Source of the DNA: Curvularia sp. ZM96
Taxonomy: Eukaryota; Ascomycota; Dothideomycetes; Pleosporales; Pleosporaceae
Direction of reading: 5' to 3'
Length of the DNA: 64,000 bases
Assembly: GCA_022457065.1 (NCBI GenBank)
Contig: JAJGBQ010000004.1
Coordinates: 2,356,001 to 2,420,000, forward strand
Made by a program: the position numbers and the translations under genes. Position 1 is the first letter of the stretch. Every line of letters begins with the position of its first letter. This document shows, one piece after another, positions 31,612-43,100 of this stretch. The notes under the pieces are model-generated. The model searched no databases. It saw only the letters and a list, made by a program, of their open reading frames with translations, and had not been told where the DNA came from.

Positions 31612-32510
31612 CGTTTCCAGGGAGGGTACTATCATTGCCTCCCAAGCCGATCCAATGCCTTGTTTCTATCAGCCAGCCAAGAGCCCGGCGCAGGCCAGCA
31701 TTTGTAAATGCATACATACAAACAATTAAACAGACATACGTACACACATGCATACCGGTTCAAGCTGCTCAAAGCGTTCGTAGGAAGAGGCTGTGCCCTG
31801 GACCGCTTGGTCAGACTGGTCCCCTGCAGGCGTTGTTGGTGGGCTAATCTCAGGCATGCTTGAGCATCGTGGGATCTATTTCGCTTGGTCGCGACTTGCC
31901 ACAGCCATCGTACGATGATCATCAGATAGAACTGACCCACGACTTTGTTGTCTCTTGGCCTTGCCAAGGCTCTCTAGCTGGCAACATTAGCTTGAATTGT
32001 GGCATAATGAAGGCACGGCGGTCTAGAGACCGAAGTCTGTTCAGCGTGTTAATATCCTTGAATCTTCATGCATTCGATCCTTATCTCTAGGCAATCCAAG
32101 CTGGTAGGTGATTCTCATAGATTTCGATACGAACCAAAGCGATAGCAGCAGGCATGGAGCTGTGATGAATTGCAAATAGAAGGTCAATAGCCGACACAGC
32201 GGTATCCACCCGTTACTAGCTGCCCGAGCCGTGGGTATATGGACAGACGCTCTCACCCAAGCTCCAAGACAATCAACACCCTGCAAAGTTGAACTTGGGA
32301 TGTTCAGCGCAGAGCAAAGGGTTGGAGCGCCAGCAGCTCCAGGACAGATTGTTGGGAATGGAAATTCAGATGTTCGATTACAATGTAGCATGTATCTACT
32401 GCCTAGGCTATAACTGGTTATACAAATGAGAAGATAAAGGCCAGGTACAGAATATAAAGACAATCGAGGTTCTGCACGGCTCTTGTCTGCGTCAAGCACA
32501 GCTACCCTAA
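31612..32510. other. Convergent intergenic region in the cluster
   Basis: About 0.9 kb between the 3' ends of the NRPS-like gene (plus) and the RTA1-like gene (minus). Small frames here show no motif. No carrier-domain-like LGG(H/D)S sequence was found, so the NRPS-like protein is not simply split by an intron. Confidence 0.5.
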
Positions 32511-33773
32511 CTAGGTAGCGTGTCGTCGGCCGCCGAGTCCAAACTTGGTATTGCCGTTGCCATTCGGGTTTTCATGAAGCTCCTGGGGTTGAGAGTACAT
32601 CTTGTCTTTGTCGTCCCGAGAAAGCAAGCCAAACATCAAAGTGTTGGCCATGTTGAACAGCAGTGGCCGGCTCTCACCTCCATCTCCTTCTCCCTCAACC
32701 TCTGTTCCGTCCTGTGCCAGGTAGACGTGAGGGTCCGCAGGCAGATAGGGCCCAGGGTGTCGCACATTCCAGAGAAAAGAATTGATCAGCATGAGGCTCG
32801 CTTCGAAGACATAGAAGTATGCCTCATTCCGGAGTATGGGACTCAGCTTCATCAGACGCTCCATGCTGCTGATATCTACACTCTCCGAGCTTGTTGCTAT
32901 TTCCACAAGCCGATAAATACAGCGTACGAAGATCAGCGCCATGCTCAGATAGAGTGTCAACAGCGTGGACTTGACAGCTTTGCGTTGGGCAGGTATTCCA
33001 GCCTTGATGCATCGTCGATGGAAGACAACGGAGAGGTAGCTGAAAATGCCAATGATGCACACCTGGAGCACAAGGGCTACAAGGATGAGGTTATGCCCTA
33101 TCTTCTTAGTCGATTCCTTTGCTTTCGCGTTGGCCGTCAACGAAACTCCTGCGCCGCTCAAACCCTCGACTATGCCCATAAGCCCACCAAAAAAAGCGGT
33201 TACGCGATTAGGGTTAAACGGCGCAGCGTAGGGGACGTAATGGAATACTCGTCCGAGGACATGGTAGTTTGCCAGTTCGAGCAGCGGGCTAACGCAATGG
33301 ATAAGTCAGAGGCCAAGACAATCTGCGGGTTTACACAAGGGTAGAGTACAGGCAACACTCACGGGCCTAGATAGATGCAAATTTGGCTCACGATGAACAG
33401 AGCCAAGGGCGCCTTGTTTGTGCGACTGTACATGTAGTTGTATGCTCCATACTCACGCAAAGCGTATCCGAGAGTAAAAAGAGCTGCGCAGGCGGGCTGC
33501 AGCCATATCATCTTCCAAGCTCTAAAGCGGCTAGCGTCACCGTGTCAGAGATTGTAGGATCGGGAAGTATAAGGTCTATAGAGGAAACCTACTAGCACTG
33601 CCAGAAATGCCAAATGGCGGATATAGCAAAGGCAGCCGTGAAGAAGATGGGTGCGCCTTTGTTCGGCGCGTAAACGTACAGACTTCCAACAACTAGACCA
33701 ACGTCAGAAAATCGCTGTTACAGTAATCATCAATAATGCTATAGAACCTACTAGGTACATCGTTGGCAGCCAT
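32511..33773 (-). CDS. RTA1-like lipid-translocating exporter family membrane protein
   Basis: A 355-residue, seven-helix protein of the fungal RTA1 family (Rta1, Rtm1, Rsb1), whose members give resistance to 7-aminocholesterol, toxic sterol analogues or sphingoid bases. Four exons on the minus strand: 33773-33752, 33692-33593, 33530-33363, 33288-32511. Helix 1 opens at PIFFTAAFAISAIWHFWQC; family landmarks include LREYGAYNYMYSR, LELANYHVLGRVFHYV and the late segment NEAYFYVFEASLMLINSFLWNVRHPG. The last of these is the best conserved RTA1 signature. The C-terminal tail is acidic and glycine/asparagine-rich. In a biosynthetic cluster it could export product or protect the producer, but RTA1 proteins are common, so membership is inferred from position. 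Confidence 0.88.
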
Positions 33774-35020
33774 TCTGTCTAGTCAGGAGAGCTCCGAGTA
33801 TTTGCAAGTCTTCCTGCAATAAAGTAGTCAAGGAATCAATACTGCTCCTTAGAAAACTAAAGAAGCGTCGTAAATGCTAGTTGGTCTGTAGAAAGAAGAC
33901 GATAACTTTGCTGAGAAATGGTGTTGACAGTGACAATTTGTCTCTACTGCCTTTGTTTTATCGAGTTACAAGATGAACAACGGAAAGTGAATGTTGCAAA
34001 AAAGACGGAGGTTGATGGACAAGACCCACTTTAGTTGAAAGCTACACTAGGCCTAAAGAGGAGAATTTGAGCGCCAAGATGTAGTTGGCTGTACGGAGTG
34101 GGCGATGATTGGCCTGGCCCTCCCAATAGGGAAGGAAGGAGTGCCAAGTAGGGTAAAGCATGAAACAGTGGGTCTACCGAGTGGCTGTACGTCAGACAAA
34201 AGCCCATTCTTCCGTAAACTGCAAAGGTCGATACGTATAAATTGAGGTTCTCATGCAATCGCCATGGCAAAGCTGCATCGCCAAGGACTTCAGCCTGGCG
34301 CTTAACAGAGCTCGCGTCTGTATTCCAACTCGTGATTGGCCACAAGGTAGATTAGTTGGGCCAAGTCGGTTGCCAGCCGGCTGCCTTCGAAGCAAGCATG
34401 CGTACACACAATACTGATACCAAGGACCATTACGCAAGCGTTGGGGCCGTTATTGGCTGCCTAGAACGGGTTTCGCATCACTCTGTGCTTTCACCCCATC
34501 AAATTTAGTAAGGATGTCTTGCGTACTACGCGTTCTGATGTTGTGCTGTCGCTCTTTCGGCCAGCAACTCCAGCACCTTCTGCACAATATATGCGTTGCG
34601 CAAACCGACATCCAATGCCCACACTCACCACATATTGCGCGTTCCTTAGTAGCACTGCTGCTCTCTGTTATACACCGTATGTTGACGCAATACAAAGGAG
34701 GCATGCCTGCTTCATGACAGTTTCGCACCTGGCTATGCAATTGCTTGTCAACCGCACAGATATATCTACATCGAGCCTTCCCCTGAGGGTTTTGTAGTCT
34801 TAACCCATCACACAAAATGATCTTTTCTATACTTTGTTAAAAACTCAGGAGCCTTTTGTGATGATCACTGAGCGAACTTTTCGTTTAGCACATTATCGTA
34901 GCATTGCTCTGCAAACAGGGAGGTGTTCTAAATAATATAGTATGTATGGTCTTGCTTACTAAAAACCCTTTACTCCACCTGCCCCATTAACAGCGCTTCC
35001 AACCTATCCAAAGAAGTCGA
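33774..35020. other. Intergenic between RTA1-like and MDR reductase genes
   Basis: About 1.25 kb: promoter of the RTA1-like gene and 3' flank of the MDR gene, both minus strand. The short frames present have no family features and poor codon character. Confidence 0.45.
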
Positions 35021-36088
35021 CTAGATTTCGAGAACCAATTTGCCAAATTGTCTTCCAGTGCGGATGTCCTCAAACAGTCCGTCGATCGCGTCGACGCAGT
35101 CTAGGCCCTTGACGCTTCTGCTAATAATAGGTTTGATCTTGTGGGTTCTGATGAATTCCACCATGTCTCTAAACTCTGCTCTTGAGCCTACCATAGTGCC
35201 TCGCAAATCGACATTCTTCAACGCTGCTTGCATAGGCCAATCCATTACCGGCCCGACCGTCATTCCATAACATACAATCACACCCCCAGGCTTGAGAACG
35301 GTTAGAGCTTTGGTCACAATGTTTCCGCCTGCTCCATCAATAACGGCATCTAGATATGGCCGCTCTGCAGGCAGTAGGGAGGCCAGAGTCTTGTCCCAGT
35401 TGTCGGAGTCGGTCTTGTAGTTGACAGTTCCAATTGCACCGAGCTCTCGTGCACTGGCAAGCTTTTGGTCAGAGCTGGAGCTAACGTACATGTTGCAGCC
35501 CATGGCGACACCAAAAAGTAGTGTTTGTATGGCTACGCCACCCCCAATGCCAGTCACAAGAATGTTGCGGCCAGGTCTGGCGTTGCCAGACTTGGTCACC
35601 AGGGCACGCCAGGCCGTGATTCCACAACATGGCACAGCAGCACCCTCGATGCTGCTCAAGTGCTCCGGCAAGACCTCAATCTCAGACTCATGCACGCAAA
35701 TGTAGTTCTGCGCCATGCCCAAGTCAAAATGAGGCTCAACCCCGCCAATGGTACTGAATTTCGAATAGTCTTCTGGGCCCTCTGGATTAGAATCCCATCC
35801 TCGGAATGGAGTCAAGATAACCTTTTTTCCGAGGAGTTGATTGGTGCAACCTGACCCGAGTTCGATAACAGTACCACAGCCATCTGAGAGCATAGGTGAT
35901 TTGAAGGAAAGTCCAGGATAAAGATTTTGGCGGAGAAAAAAGTCTCGATGGTTCAAGGCTGCTGCCTCAAGCTGAATTAGGACCTCATTGGGACCAGGCG
36001 AGGGCTTAGGAATAACGTTGAGTTGGAGTGGGTAATAAACTTGCCCGCCTTTGGCTTTCTTTGGCTTGAGAGTAAGTGAAAAAGGCAT
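35021..36088 (-). CDS. Medium-chain dehydrogenase/reductase, quinone-oxidoreductase-like
   Basis: Single-exon NAD(P)H-dependent oxidoreductase of 355 residues starting MPFSLTLKPKKAKGG. The GroES-like N-terminal half carries AALNHRDFFLRQ and the turn MLSDGCGTVIELG. The NHRD motif and the lack of the catalytic-zinc ligands (no GHE) place it with the zinc-free quinone-reductase/enoyl-reductase side of the family, although similar fungal proteins are often named zinc-type alcohol dehydrogenase-like. The Rossmann half has ILVTGIGGGVAIQTLLF, then GAIGTVNYKTD and the conserved DGAGGNIVTKALTVLKPGG. It ends IRTGRQFGKLVLEI, the usual MDR C-terminus. Near a PKS such proteins can act as trans-enoyl reductases or tailor the product; here the PKS seems to have its own ER domain, so post-PKS reduction is the better guess. 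Confidence 0.88.
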   Translation of the reverse strand: MPFSLTLKPKKAKGGQVYYPLQLNVIPKPSPGPNEVLIQLEAAALNHRDFFLRQNLYPGLSFKSPMLSDGCGTVIELGSGCTNQLLGKKVILTPFRGWDSNPEGPEDYSKFSTIGGVEPHFDLGMAQNYICVHESEIEVLPEHLSSIEGAAVPCCGITAWRALVTKSGNARPGRNILVTGIGGGVAIQTLLFGVAMGCNMYVSSSSDQKLASARELGAIGTVNYKTDSDNWDKTLASLLPAERPYLDAVIDGAGGNIVTKALTVLKPGGVIVCYGMTVGPVMDWPMQAALKNVDLRGTMVGSRAEFRDMVEFIRTHKIKPIISRSVKGLDCVDAIDGLFEDIRTGRQFGKLVLEI

Positions 36089-37243
36089 CGTGTCAGGATA
36101 TTGCAATACTCAGGCTTTGACAGGAGCTGGATTTACTAAAGAAAGTATGGAAGATAAGAAGTGTGGAAATTCTAGTTTCTATCAGAATGATGAATGACGG
36201 ATCGAGCAGGATAAGAAAACTCTACTCCGTGCCTAAAACGGACAAATCTCTCCATGACACTATATCTTACCTTGTGCCCCCACAGTGCTTAATCCTCGAC
36301 GGGACATATGGTACGATTCGAAATCCATATGAAGAATGTCGTTACCAAGAACGGTTATGATTGATGGAATCGAACGATGCTCCCATGCAAAGCAACCCAC
36401 ACACTACATCTGCTTCTGTTGTTGATTCTCAATGCAGGTTTGAAGCGCTTCTGGATATCCCCCACTCTGTCCCAGGGGTTCATAAAACCGAACATATGGT
36501 AGGTAGCCTAAAACATGGGGTTACACCAACACTGGAATGGGAATGCCTAGTCTGCGGGTAAGATTATAGTAACTATTTGCCAAGCCGCATAACCTAGCGC
36601 GGGGTGGCGCCGACGGGACGTACCCTGCATGTCTACGCATAACGCCCCACGCCCCCTTGCACCTCGACTTTATCTTCCAAAGGCGTATTAAAGGATTCAG
36701 AGCAGGGTTTATTACCTATTTACCCTCTTGACGTGGAGTAAAATCACGCGAAGGGCCCTGCTATGCAGATCTTGGCCTGGCGTCCTCTAGTACCTTATCT
36801 TCATGATTCATCTGCTGGTACAGGCGTCCATCGCACGGGTTGTAACATTTATAATCACTCTTGGCCTCGTGTAGAAGAATTGGGGAAATGCAGAATTGAT
36901 GAGGGGTATCCTGTAAGGCCCTTCCTGAAGGATGATGCATGTCGGAATTGGGAATATGCAAAGTAATGGCTTTGTGCTGATAGATTCGATGAGAATTAGA
37001 GTCGCGGGCTTTGGATCGAGGCTAAGAAACAAATTTCAGGGTCAAACGGACCTCCTTCAACGCTTGCACAGTTAAACACATCTCGTTTGCCCCGTCTTTT
37101 ATTTTCTACACTCTCCGTAACTATTTCGACCGATAGGGGAAATCACCTGAGCAAATCTGTCTGAATAATCAAAAGAGAGAGAACTTTGGACGGATCCCTC
37201 GTTTACAGTTTCCAATTCAATCACGAATCTCACTACAAGCTGT
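36089..37243. other. Divergent intergenic region, MDR reductase and P450 promoters
   Basis: About 1.15 kb between divergent cluster genes and so a likely shared control region. No obvious TATA box or CGG-palindrome cluster for a Zn2Cys6 factor was picked out by eye. No gene is supported. Confidence 0.45.
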
Positions 37244-39031
37244 ATGCTCTGTATACAACCCGACATGACCTTCAATCTTGTTTTCGCCGCTCTTTGCTCG
37301 CTTCTCATCTTCCGAGCAGCATTCAAATGGTTCAGGATGGTCGCAGTTGCTCGCTCAGTTGGCTTACCAATGGTGTTTGTCCCAATCGATCAAACCAGTC
37401 TTTTATGGATACTTTTCTCTTCGCGCTACCGATTTCGCTTGCGTCGCATTGTCCCCTCCTGGCTTTGGAAGCGCATATCTATGACAATTCCCGGTTGGGA
37501 GCTCTTCGAGCCATCGAATCCCTTCGGAAAGCAACCTACCCATCGCGCAGATGCAACCAACACATCCTTCATAATGGTAGGACCACGCTCCTATGAACTT
37601 TGGACCGATGACCCCCAAGTATCCCACGAGGTCCTCCGACGCATTCATGACTTCCACCACCCTCATGAATTAGAGTTTCTCTTGGGCAGGTTTGGTCCAA
37701 ATGTATTGACTTCGAACGGAGAACAATGGGCTCGACACCGCAAGATCGTCGCAAAGGTTATCAACGAGCGCATATCTAAAGCGGTTTTCGAAAACTCTAT
37801 ACGATATGCGAGAGAAATTCTTCGAGACATCCTTTCCACCTCGCCCGGCAAAAGCCACTCGATTGAAACATCGACGCTCTTTGACGATCTCACTCAGGTT
37901 AGCTTCAGCATCCTCATCGGTGTTGGTATTGGTGATAAGTTTCCTTGGTACGATGAGGAAAACAAAGAACTCGAACCTCCTTATCAAATGCCGTACAAAG
38001 ATGCGCTGTTCATATATTTGAACAATGCATTCGGTCTTGCTGCACTACCGACACGTCTTCTTAATCACTGGCCATCGTGGATGCCAGGGTATAAGAAAAT
38101 GAGGACGGTAGGGCGTTCCATGACGGAATTCTGGATGCGCAACCAGTCCTTGATTCATCAAGAGCAAGATCGCATAGCCAGGGCCGAAACCGGCGCGTCT
38201 TCTAACGCGGACTTCATAGAAATCCTGGTTCAAGCGGCTCGAAGTGGTGGCAACTCACCACAAGCACTATCCGAGAAAGAAATGATTAGCAATTTGTTCG
38301 CTTTCACCGCTGGTGGGTTCAAAACTATCGCAGGGGCGTTGGAATTTGCTGTGGTCCTCCTGGCAAGATTTCCGTTGTGGCAGGATTGGCTAATCGAAGA
38401 AGTCGATAGCCTTTTACCTGCTGAAGATGACGATGACAATCCCCTAGAGTATACAACTGTCTACCCTCAGGCTGTTCGCATACTTGCCTTCGTATTGGAG
38501 ACAGAGAGATTGTACGGCTCAGCTTCACGCCTATTTAGGGTAGCCTCTAGTCCCCAAATCGTTCAAACGTCATCGGGGACTACAATGCGACTCCCAGCCA
38601 AGACCAGAGTCCATCTCAATGTAGTAGCTCTCCACCACCTACAATCATGGAGAGATATCAACCATCAAGCAGATCCAGATCGATTCAAACCCAGCATAGA
38701 TGTTCCCGATGAGGATATATTTCGACCGTCAAGGTGGATTAATCCGCCTGGATCAATGCCTACTCATTTTCATCCACCCAAAGGAACTTTTGTTCCATGG
38801 TCGCAAGGACCCCGAATCTGTCCGGGGCAGAAAATGGCACAAGTAGAAATCACCACCTTAATTCTATGCATGCTCAGAAGACACAGAATTGAGCCAACAA
38901 GGTTAGAAGGAGAAAGCCGCCAGGATGCTGAGAAGAGATTAGATGCAAAGCTGCGATACGTCCGGTGGGCTGGAATCGTATCCTTGGAGAGAGATCCTCA
39001 TATGAAATTTATAGTTTCTCAGCGCCGATAA
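37244..39031 (+). CDS. Cytochrome P450 monooxygenase in the PKS cluster
   Basis: Membrane-bound haem-thiolate monooxygenase, single exon, 595 residues (588 if started at the second ATG, 37265). A hydrophobic anchor lies at MTFNLVFAALCSLLIFRAAF. The I-helix region reads ISNLFAFTAGGFKTIAGAL, with AGGFKT in place of the usual AGxxTT. The K-helix ExxR is ETER at about residues 419-422, in a reduced AFVLETERLYGSA context. The haem ligand Cys526 lies in WSQGPRICPGQKMAQVEI. PSRWIN before it corresponds to the PERF region. Substrate is unknown; its place 1.1 kb upstream of the PKS in the same direction suggests it oxidises the polyketide. Confidence 0.92.
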   Translation: MLCIQPDMTFNLVFAALCSLLIFRAAFKWFRMVAVARSVGLPMVFVPIDQTSLLWILFSSRYRFRLRRIVPSWLWKRISMTIPGWELFEPSNPFGKQPTHRADATNTSFIMVGPRSYELWTDDPQVSHEVLRRIHDFHHPHELEFLLGRFGPNVLTSNGEQWARHRKIVAKVINERISKAVFENSIRYAREILRDILSTSPGKSHSIETSTLFDDLTQVSFSILIGVGIGDKFPWYDEENKELEPPYQMPYKDALFIYLNNAFGLAALPTRLLNHWPSWMPGYKKMRTVGRSMTEFWMRNQSLIHQEQDRIARAETGASSNADFIEILVQAARSGGNSPQALSEKEMISNLFAFTAGGFKTIAGALEFAVVLLARFPLWQDWLIEEVDSLLPAEDDDDNPLEYTTVYPQAVRILAFVLETERLYGSASRLFRVASSPQIVQTSSGTTMRLPAKTRVHLNVVALHHLQSWRDINHQADPDRFKPSIDVPDEDIFRPSRWINPPGSMPTHFHPPKGTFVPWSQGPRICPGQKMAQVEITTLILCMLRRHRIEPTRLEGESRQDAEKRLDAKLRYVRWAGIVSLERDPHMKFIVSQRR

Positions 39032-39634
39032 AATTGGCAGCATGGGCCCAGGTGGAATAGAGATTTTGCACGGTATCGAGTAAACTCATGCTGAGGAAAA
39101 AATATGACACATGAGTTTTGTTCTAGCTTAGAATCGCTACCAATAAGACTTCGACCTACAAACTGAAGTTATCAAAGATGAGATCGAGGGTGACAGATTG
39201 TCCATTCATTCGGGTGAACAGTGTTCCGCTGCGTATGGGAGTTTGTGGCTTAGTTCAGCACTTCCACGATCAACCTGGAAATTAATACGGCATTGACTGA
39301 AGAGATCCCTAACTGAGATCATCGGCCGCTACGTGATTTCGTACCAGCAACTGCTGATTTTCATTGACCTAATGTAAAGATATGACACATTGAACGCCGG
39401 GAGGATTCGACCAGGATCGAACACGAACACCCATCCGTCAGCATCCCGCAGGGTGTGTATGGCGTGCTGAGCTAGCGAATGACACGAGGTGTTGCCTATA
39501 TCGCAAAAAGCCTGTTGTGTGATGAGCTAGCACGGGCATCTGCGTAGCTCACACCCCACATCTGTTCGGCTGAAAAGTCGGGTAGCTGTATGCAAGATAG
39601 GTCAGCTACCGGAATACGAAGTTGATGCATGCAT

Positions 39635-39672
39635 GGCTATGTTGGACAATCCTGGCTATGTTGGACAATCCT
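39635..39672 (+). repeat. Perfect 19-bp tandem duplication in the PKS promoter
   Basis: GGCTATGTTGGACAATCCT occurs twice head to tail, without mismatch, about 500 bp before the PKS start. The exactness suggests either recent slippage or a conserved pair of binding sites. Confidence 0.9.
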
Positions 39673-40021
39673 TGCTACAGGGGCTGCATGTTAATCTACT
39701 GCAGCAAGGCCTGAATCCTACATGACATGGTGTGGCTCTTGGTCGCCGAACGATCCAAGAAGAAAGGATTCAGTTACATGAATACCTCGACATGGAGTTG
39801 ATAAGAGCCGTTCCAGAGGTCTTGGAGGCGAGGAACTCGATCTGAATGGGGGCATTGTGGCTTCAGTGGATCATAGCAACTGAATTTGTACGAGCTAATG
39901 CCAGACAAGGTTGGATCATATACCCATAGAAGCAACTGGGAAGGGATAGTGCCGTACATCTTCGTCACGGGAATAACTGGTGTGAAGGAGTTTAATCAAA
40001 AGATAGGCATGGAGTAAGATA

Positions 40022-40027
40022 TATAAA
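40022..40027 (+). promoter_or_regulatory. Candidate TATA box of the PKS gene
   Basis: TATAAA within GATATATAAATGCG, 141 bp before the ATG. Pyrimidine-rich stretches (TTCAGCCTTTTACTC) and CAATCACTCAA-like initiator sequence follow about 40 bp downstream, as in many fungal promoters. Confidence 0.55.
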
Positions 40028-40167
40028 TGCGCGAAATGGAAGCTCAGTTTTGTACTTCAGCCTTTTACTCAATCACTCAAGAATTCGTTTATTCGATTTT
40101 ATGTGACTGAACATCTCTTGCACGTTACGTGTACAAAACCAATATCTACCTTATTTCCAACGTCACA

Positions 40168-43100
40168 ATGGCGCAGGAACGCATTGCCGTTATCGGGCTT
40201 TCCTACCGTGCTCCTGGTGTCCACGGTAAAAGTTTATGGGACTACCTGTCTCAAGCACGGTCAGCGTGGACTAGTGTCCCAAGTGACCGCTTTGATCAGT
40301 CTGCATATTACCAGGCTGGCGGCCAGAAATCAGGCGCAATCGGCACCAAGGGAGCGCATTTCATTGACAAACCCTTCGGCTTCGATGCTGCCTTCTTTAA
40401 CATGAGGGCTGACGAAGCCAAGCATGCGGACCCACAACATCGTCTTATGCTCGAGGTAGCACTGGAAGCAGCCGAGGATGCAGGCAAGACCTTTCTCGAT
40501 CTCGCCGGCAAGAAGATTGGTGTCTTCGTTGGTTCCGGTCAACATGAGTACGCTCAGCGTTTGGGCGATGACGAACATTCTATCCAAACGTTTTCAGGAA
40601 CGGGAGCTGCTCCATGTATGGCGGCCAATCGCGTCTCCTATTTTTTTGACATCGATGGTCCAAGCTGTGTAGCCGACGCCGCATGTGCTAGCAGTGTCTA
40701 TGCAGCAGACATGGCTGTTAGGGCTTTGCGCAATGGCGAATGCGATGGAGCCTTTGTTGGTTCAGCTTCACTAAACTTGAGCCCGGCTGGCTGGCTAGTG
40801 CTGGAGAAAACAGGGTAAAGTGATTGATATTGCAGATACGGTTGGCAATACTAACACTTTGCAAACAGAGCACTCTCTGAGCACGGCAGAAGCTACTCAT
40901 ATGATACCAAGGCATCCGGCTTTGGTCGTGGGGAGGGCGCCGCATGTCTGTTGCTGAAGCGTTACGATGATGCCATCCGTGATGGGGATCCAGTTCAGGC
41001 CTTGATTCTGAGTTCCGCATGCAACCACAGCGGCAGATCGGATGGAATCACGATGCCTAACGGCCTAGCTCAACAAAAGCTGCTCTGGGCGGTACACAAT
41101 GCGGCCGGCGTAGATCCTTCCGAAACTCCTGTTGTTGAGGTACGTTCGTTTATCGAAGTAAACAAACAGATCTTTACAATAGAGTACCTGCTGATCAATC
41201 ACCTTCATGGTTTCAGGGTCACGGTACAGGAACGGCAGTCGGTGATCCAATTGAAGCTGGAGCATTCACTGCTGTACTAGCCAGGAATCGTACTGCGGAC
41301 AACCCTATCTACTTAGGTTCTCTCAAGTCAAACTTTGGGTAAGTCAGCATCTATACGGTTCGAAAACTGTTTTTCACAAGATTTACAGTCATTTGGAAGG
41401 AGCAAGTGGTGTGCTCGCCATGGTCAAAGCAATTATGATGGTTAAGAAAGGCATCGTTTTACCAACAGCCGGATTCGAGAAAATCAACCCGAAGATTGAA
41501 GGCCATGAGAAGATCAAGATCGCGGAGATGCCACTTCCTTGGCCGGAGAATGAGCCAAGGCGCTGCATTGTGACCAACTTTGGTACGTTAGAACCCTATA
41601 CTTTGTTCTACAACGTCTAATTCGAGAATGCTAGGTTTTGGTGGTAGTAACTCTGCAATTCTCATCGAGGCAGCACCCACCAAAACTGTAGCAAATGAAC
41701 ATTCCATGAATGGAGCCAATGGTACCAATGGCCATGCCTTGAATGGCACCAATGGCACCAACGGCACCAACGGCTATGCCATGAATGCAGCCAACGGTAC
41801 AAATGGACATACCACGAACGGCACCAATGGGGTGAGCGAACACCACGAGAACGGTTATGGTGTTATCAGTCAGACTCACCGGCTCTATACCTTTTCAGCC
41901 AAGACGCAGAAGAGCCTTACAGCTTACCTGAGTTCTTTCGACGAATACTTGGATACGGTGCCAGAAACAAGTGAATTTGCTAAAAATCTTAGTTACACAC
42001 TAGGCCAGCGTCGTAACCAGTACTCATATCGCGCCGCCGCTGTTGCAGACTCTATTGAGAGCTTGCAAGAGAAATTAACGGACTTAAAACCTACCAGAAC
42101 GAAGGAGCGAGCAGTTCTTTTCGCATTCACTGGACAAGGCGCCCAGTAAGTTTTATATTCCATCATAAGACATTGATATCAATTTTAGAGTACTAACAAG
42201 GAGGCAAGGTACTCTGGAATGGCCTCCGAGTTGGGACAATTCGAAGTCTTCGCTAAAACACTCCAAGAGGCAGAACTGCAACTCCGCAGCATGGGGGCAC
42301 CCTGGTCCTTGACTGAAGAGCTTCAAAAACCATCATCTGAGTCACGAGTGGATGACGCCGAGATCAGTCAGCCAGCATGTACTGCTGTACAACTGGCTTT
42401 AGTGATGCTGCTGAAATATTGGGGAGTTACTCCAGCTGCAGTTATCGGACACTCTAGCGGCGAGATTGCTGCATCATTTGCTGCTGGCCTGATCACCTTT
42501 CAACAAGCCATAGCGGCATCGTATTTCCGCGGTCAAGCAGCTGCTCAACTAGCCAGAAAGCAGCAGCAGCAAGGAGAGAAAGGAGCTATGCTAGCTCTTG
42601 GTGTGAGTGCTAAGGAGGCCTCAAGACTGATAGAGAAGCATGCGGAAGCCTATGCCACAGTTGCCGCTGTGAACAGCCCCAATAGTGTCACGATTTCGGG
42701 AGACCAATCTGCAATCGACAATGTCCATAAAGCGGCAGAGGATCTGGGTTTGTTCGTTCGCAAACTGAAAGTTCAAATGGCGTATCATTCCCGGCACATG
42801 GAAGCAATTGCTGCATCTTACCTGGAAGCCATTAAGCCCTATTTCAGTGAAGGTGCCCCCTATCTCAGCAAGGAATCCTCTGCTAACCCAGTATTTGTGT
42901 CATCCGTCACTGGTCGAGTATTGGATAGGATCGAATCCTCCTACTGGGTTAAGAATCTAGTCCAACCAGTCATGTTCTTGGATGCAGTCCAAGGTCTTCT
43001 GGCACCTGAACATCTTGGCAAGACTAAGGCTGTCCAGGCATTGCCCAGGATTGTTATCGAAGTTGGTCCACATGCGGCTCTGAAAAATCCGATCAAGCAG

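Larger units (their letters stand above)
39032..40167. other. PKS promoter region
   Basis: About 1.1 kb upstream of the PKS, with a perfect 19-bp tandem duplication, a good TATA box and two copies of TGAGCTAGC (near 39468 and 39520). No reading frame is supported. Confidence 0.6.

Noticed and set aside
32520..33344. A 274-codon plus-strand frame opposite the RTA1-like gene
   Set aside because: It is the antisense of well-supported exons with RTA1 signatures and has no recognisable domain of its own.
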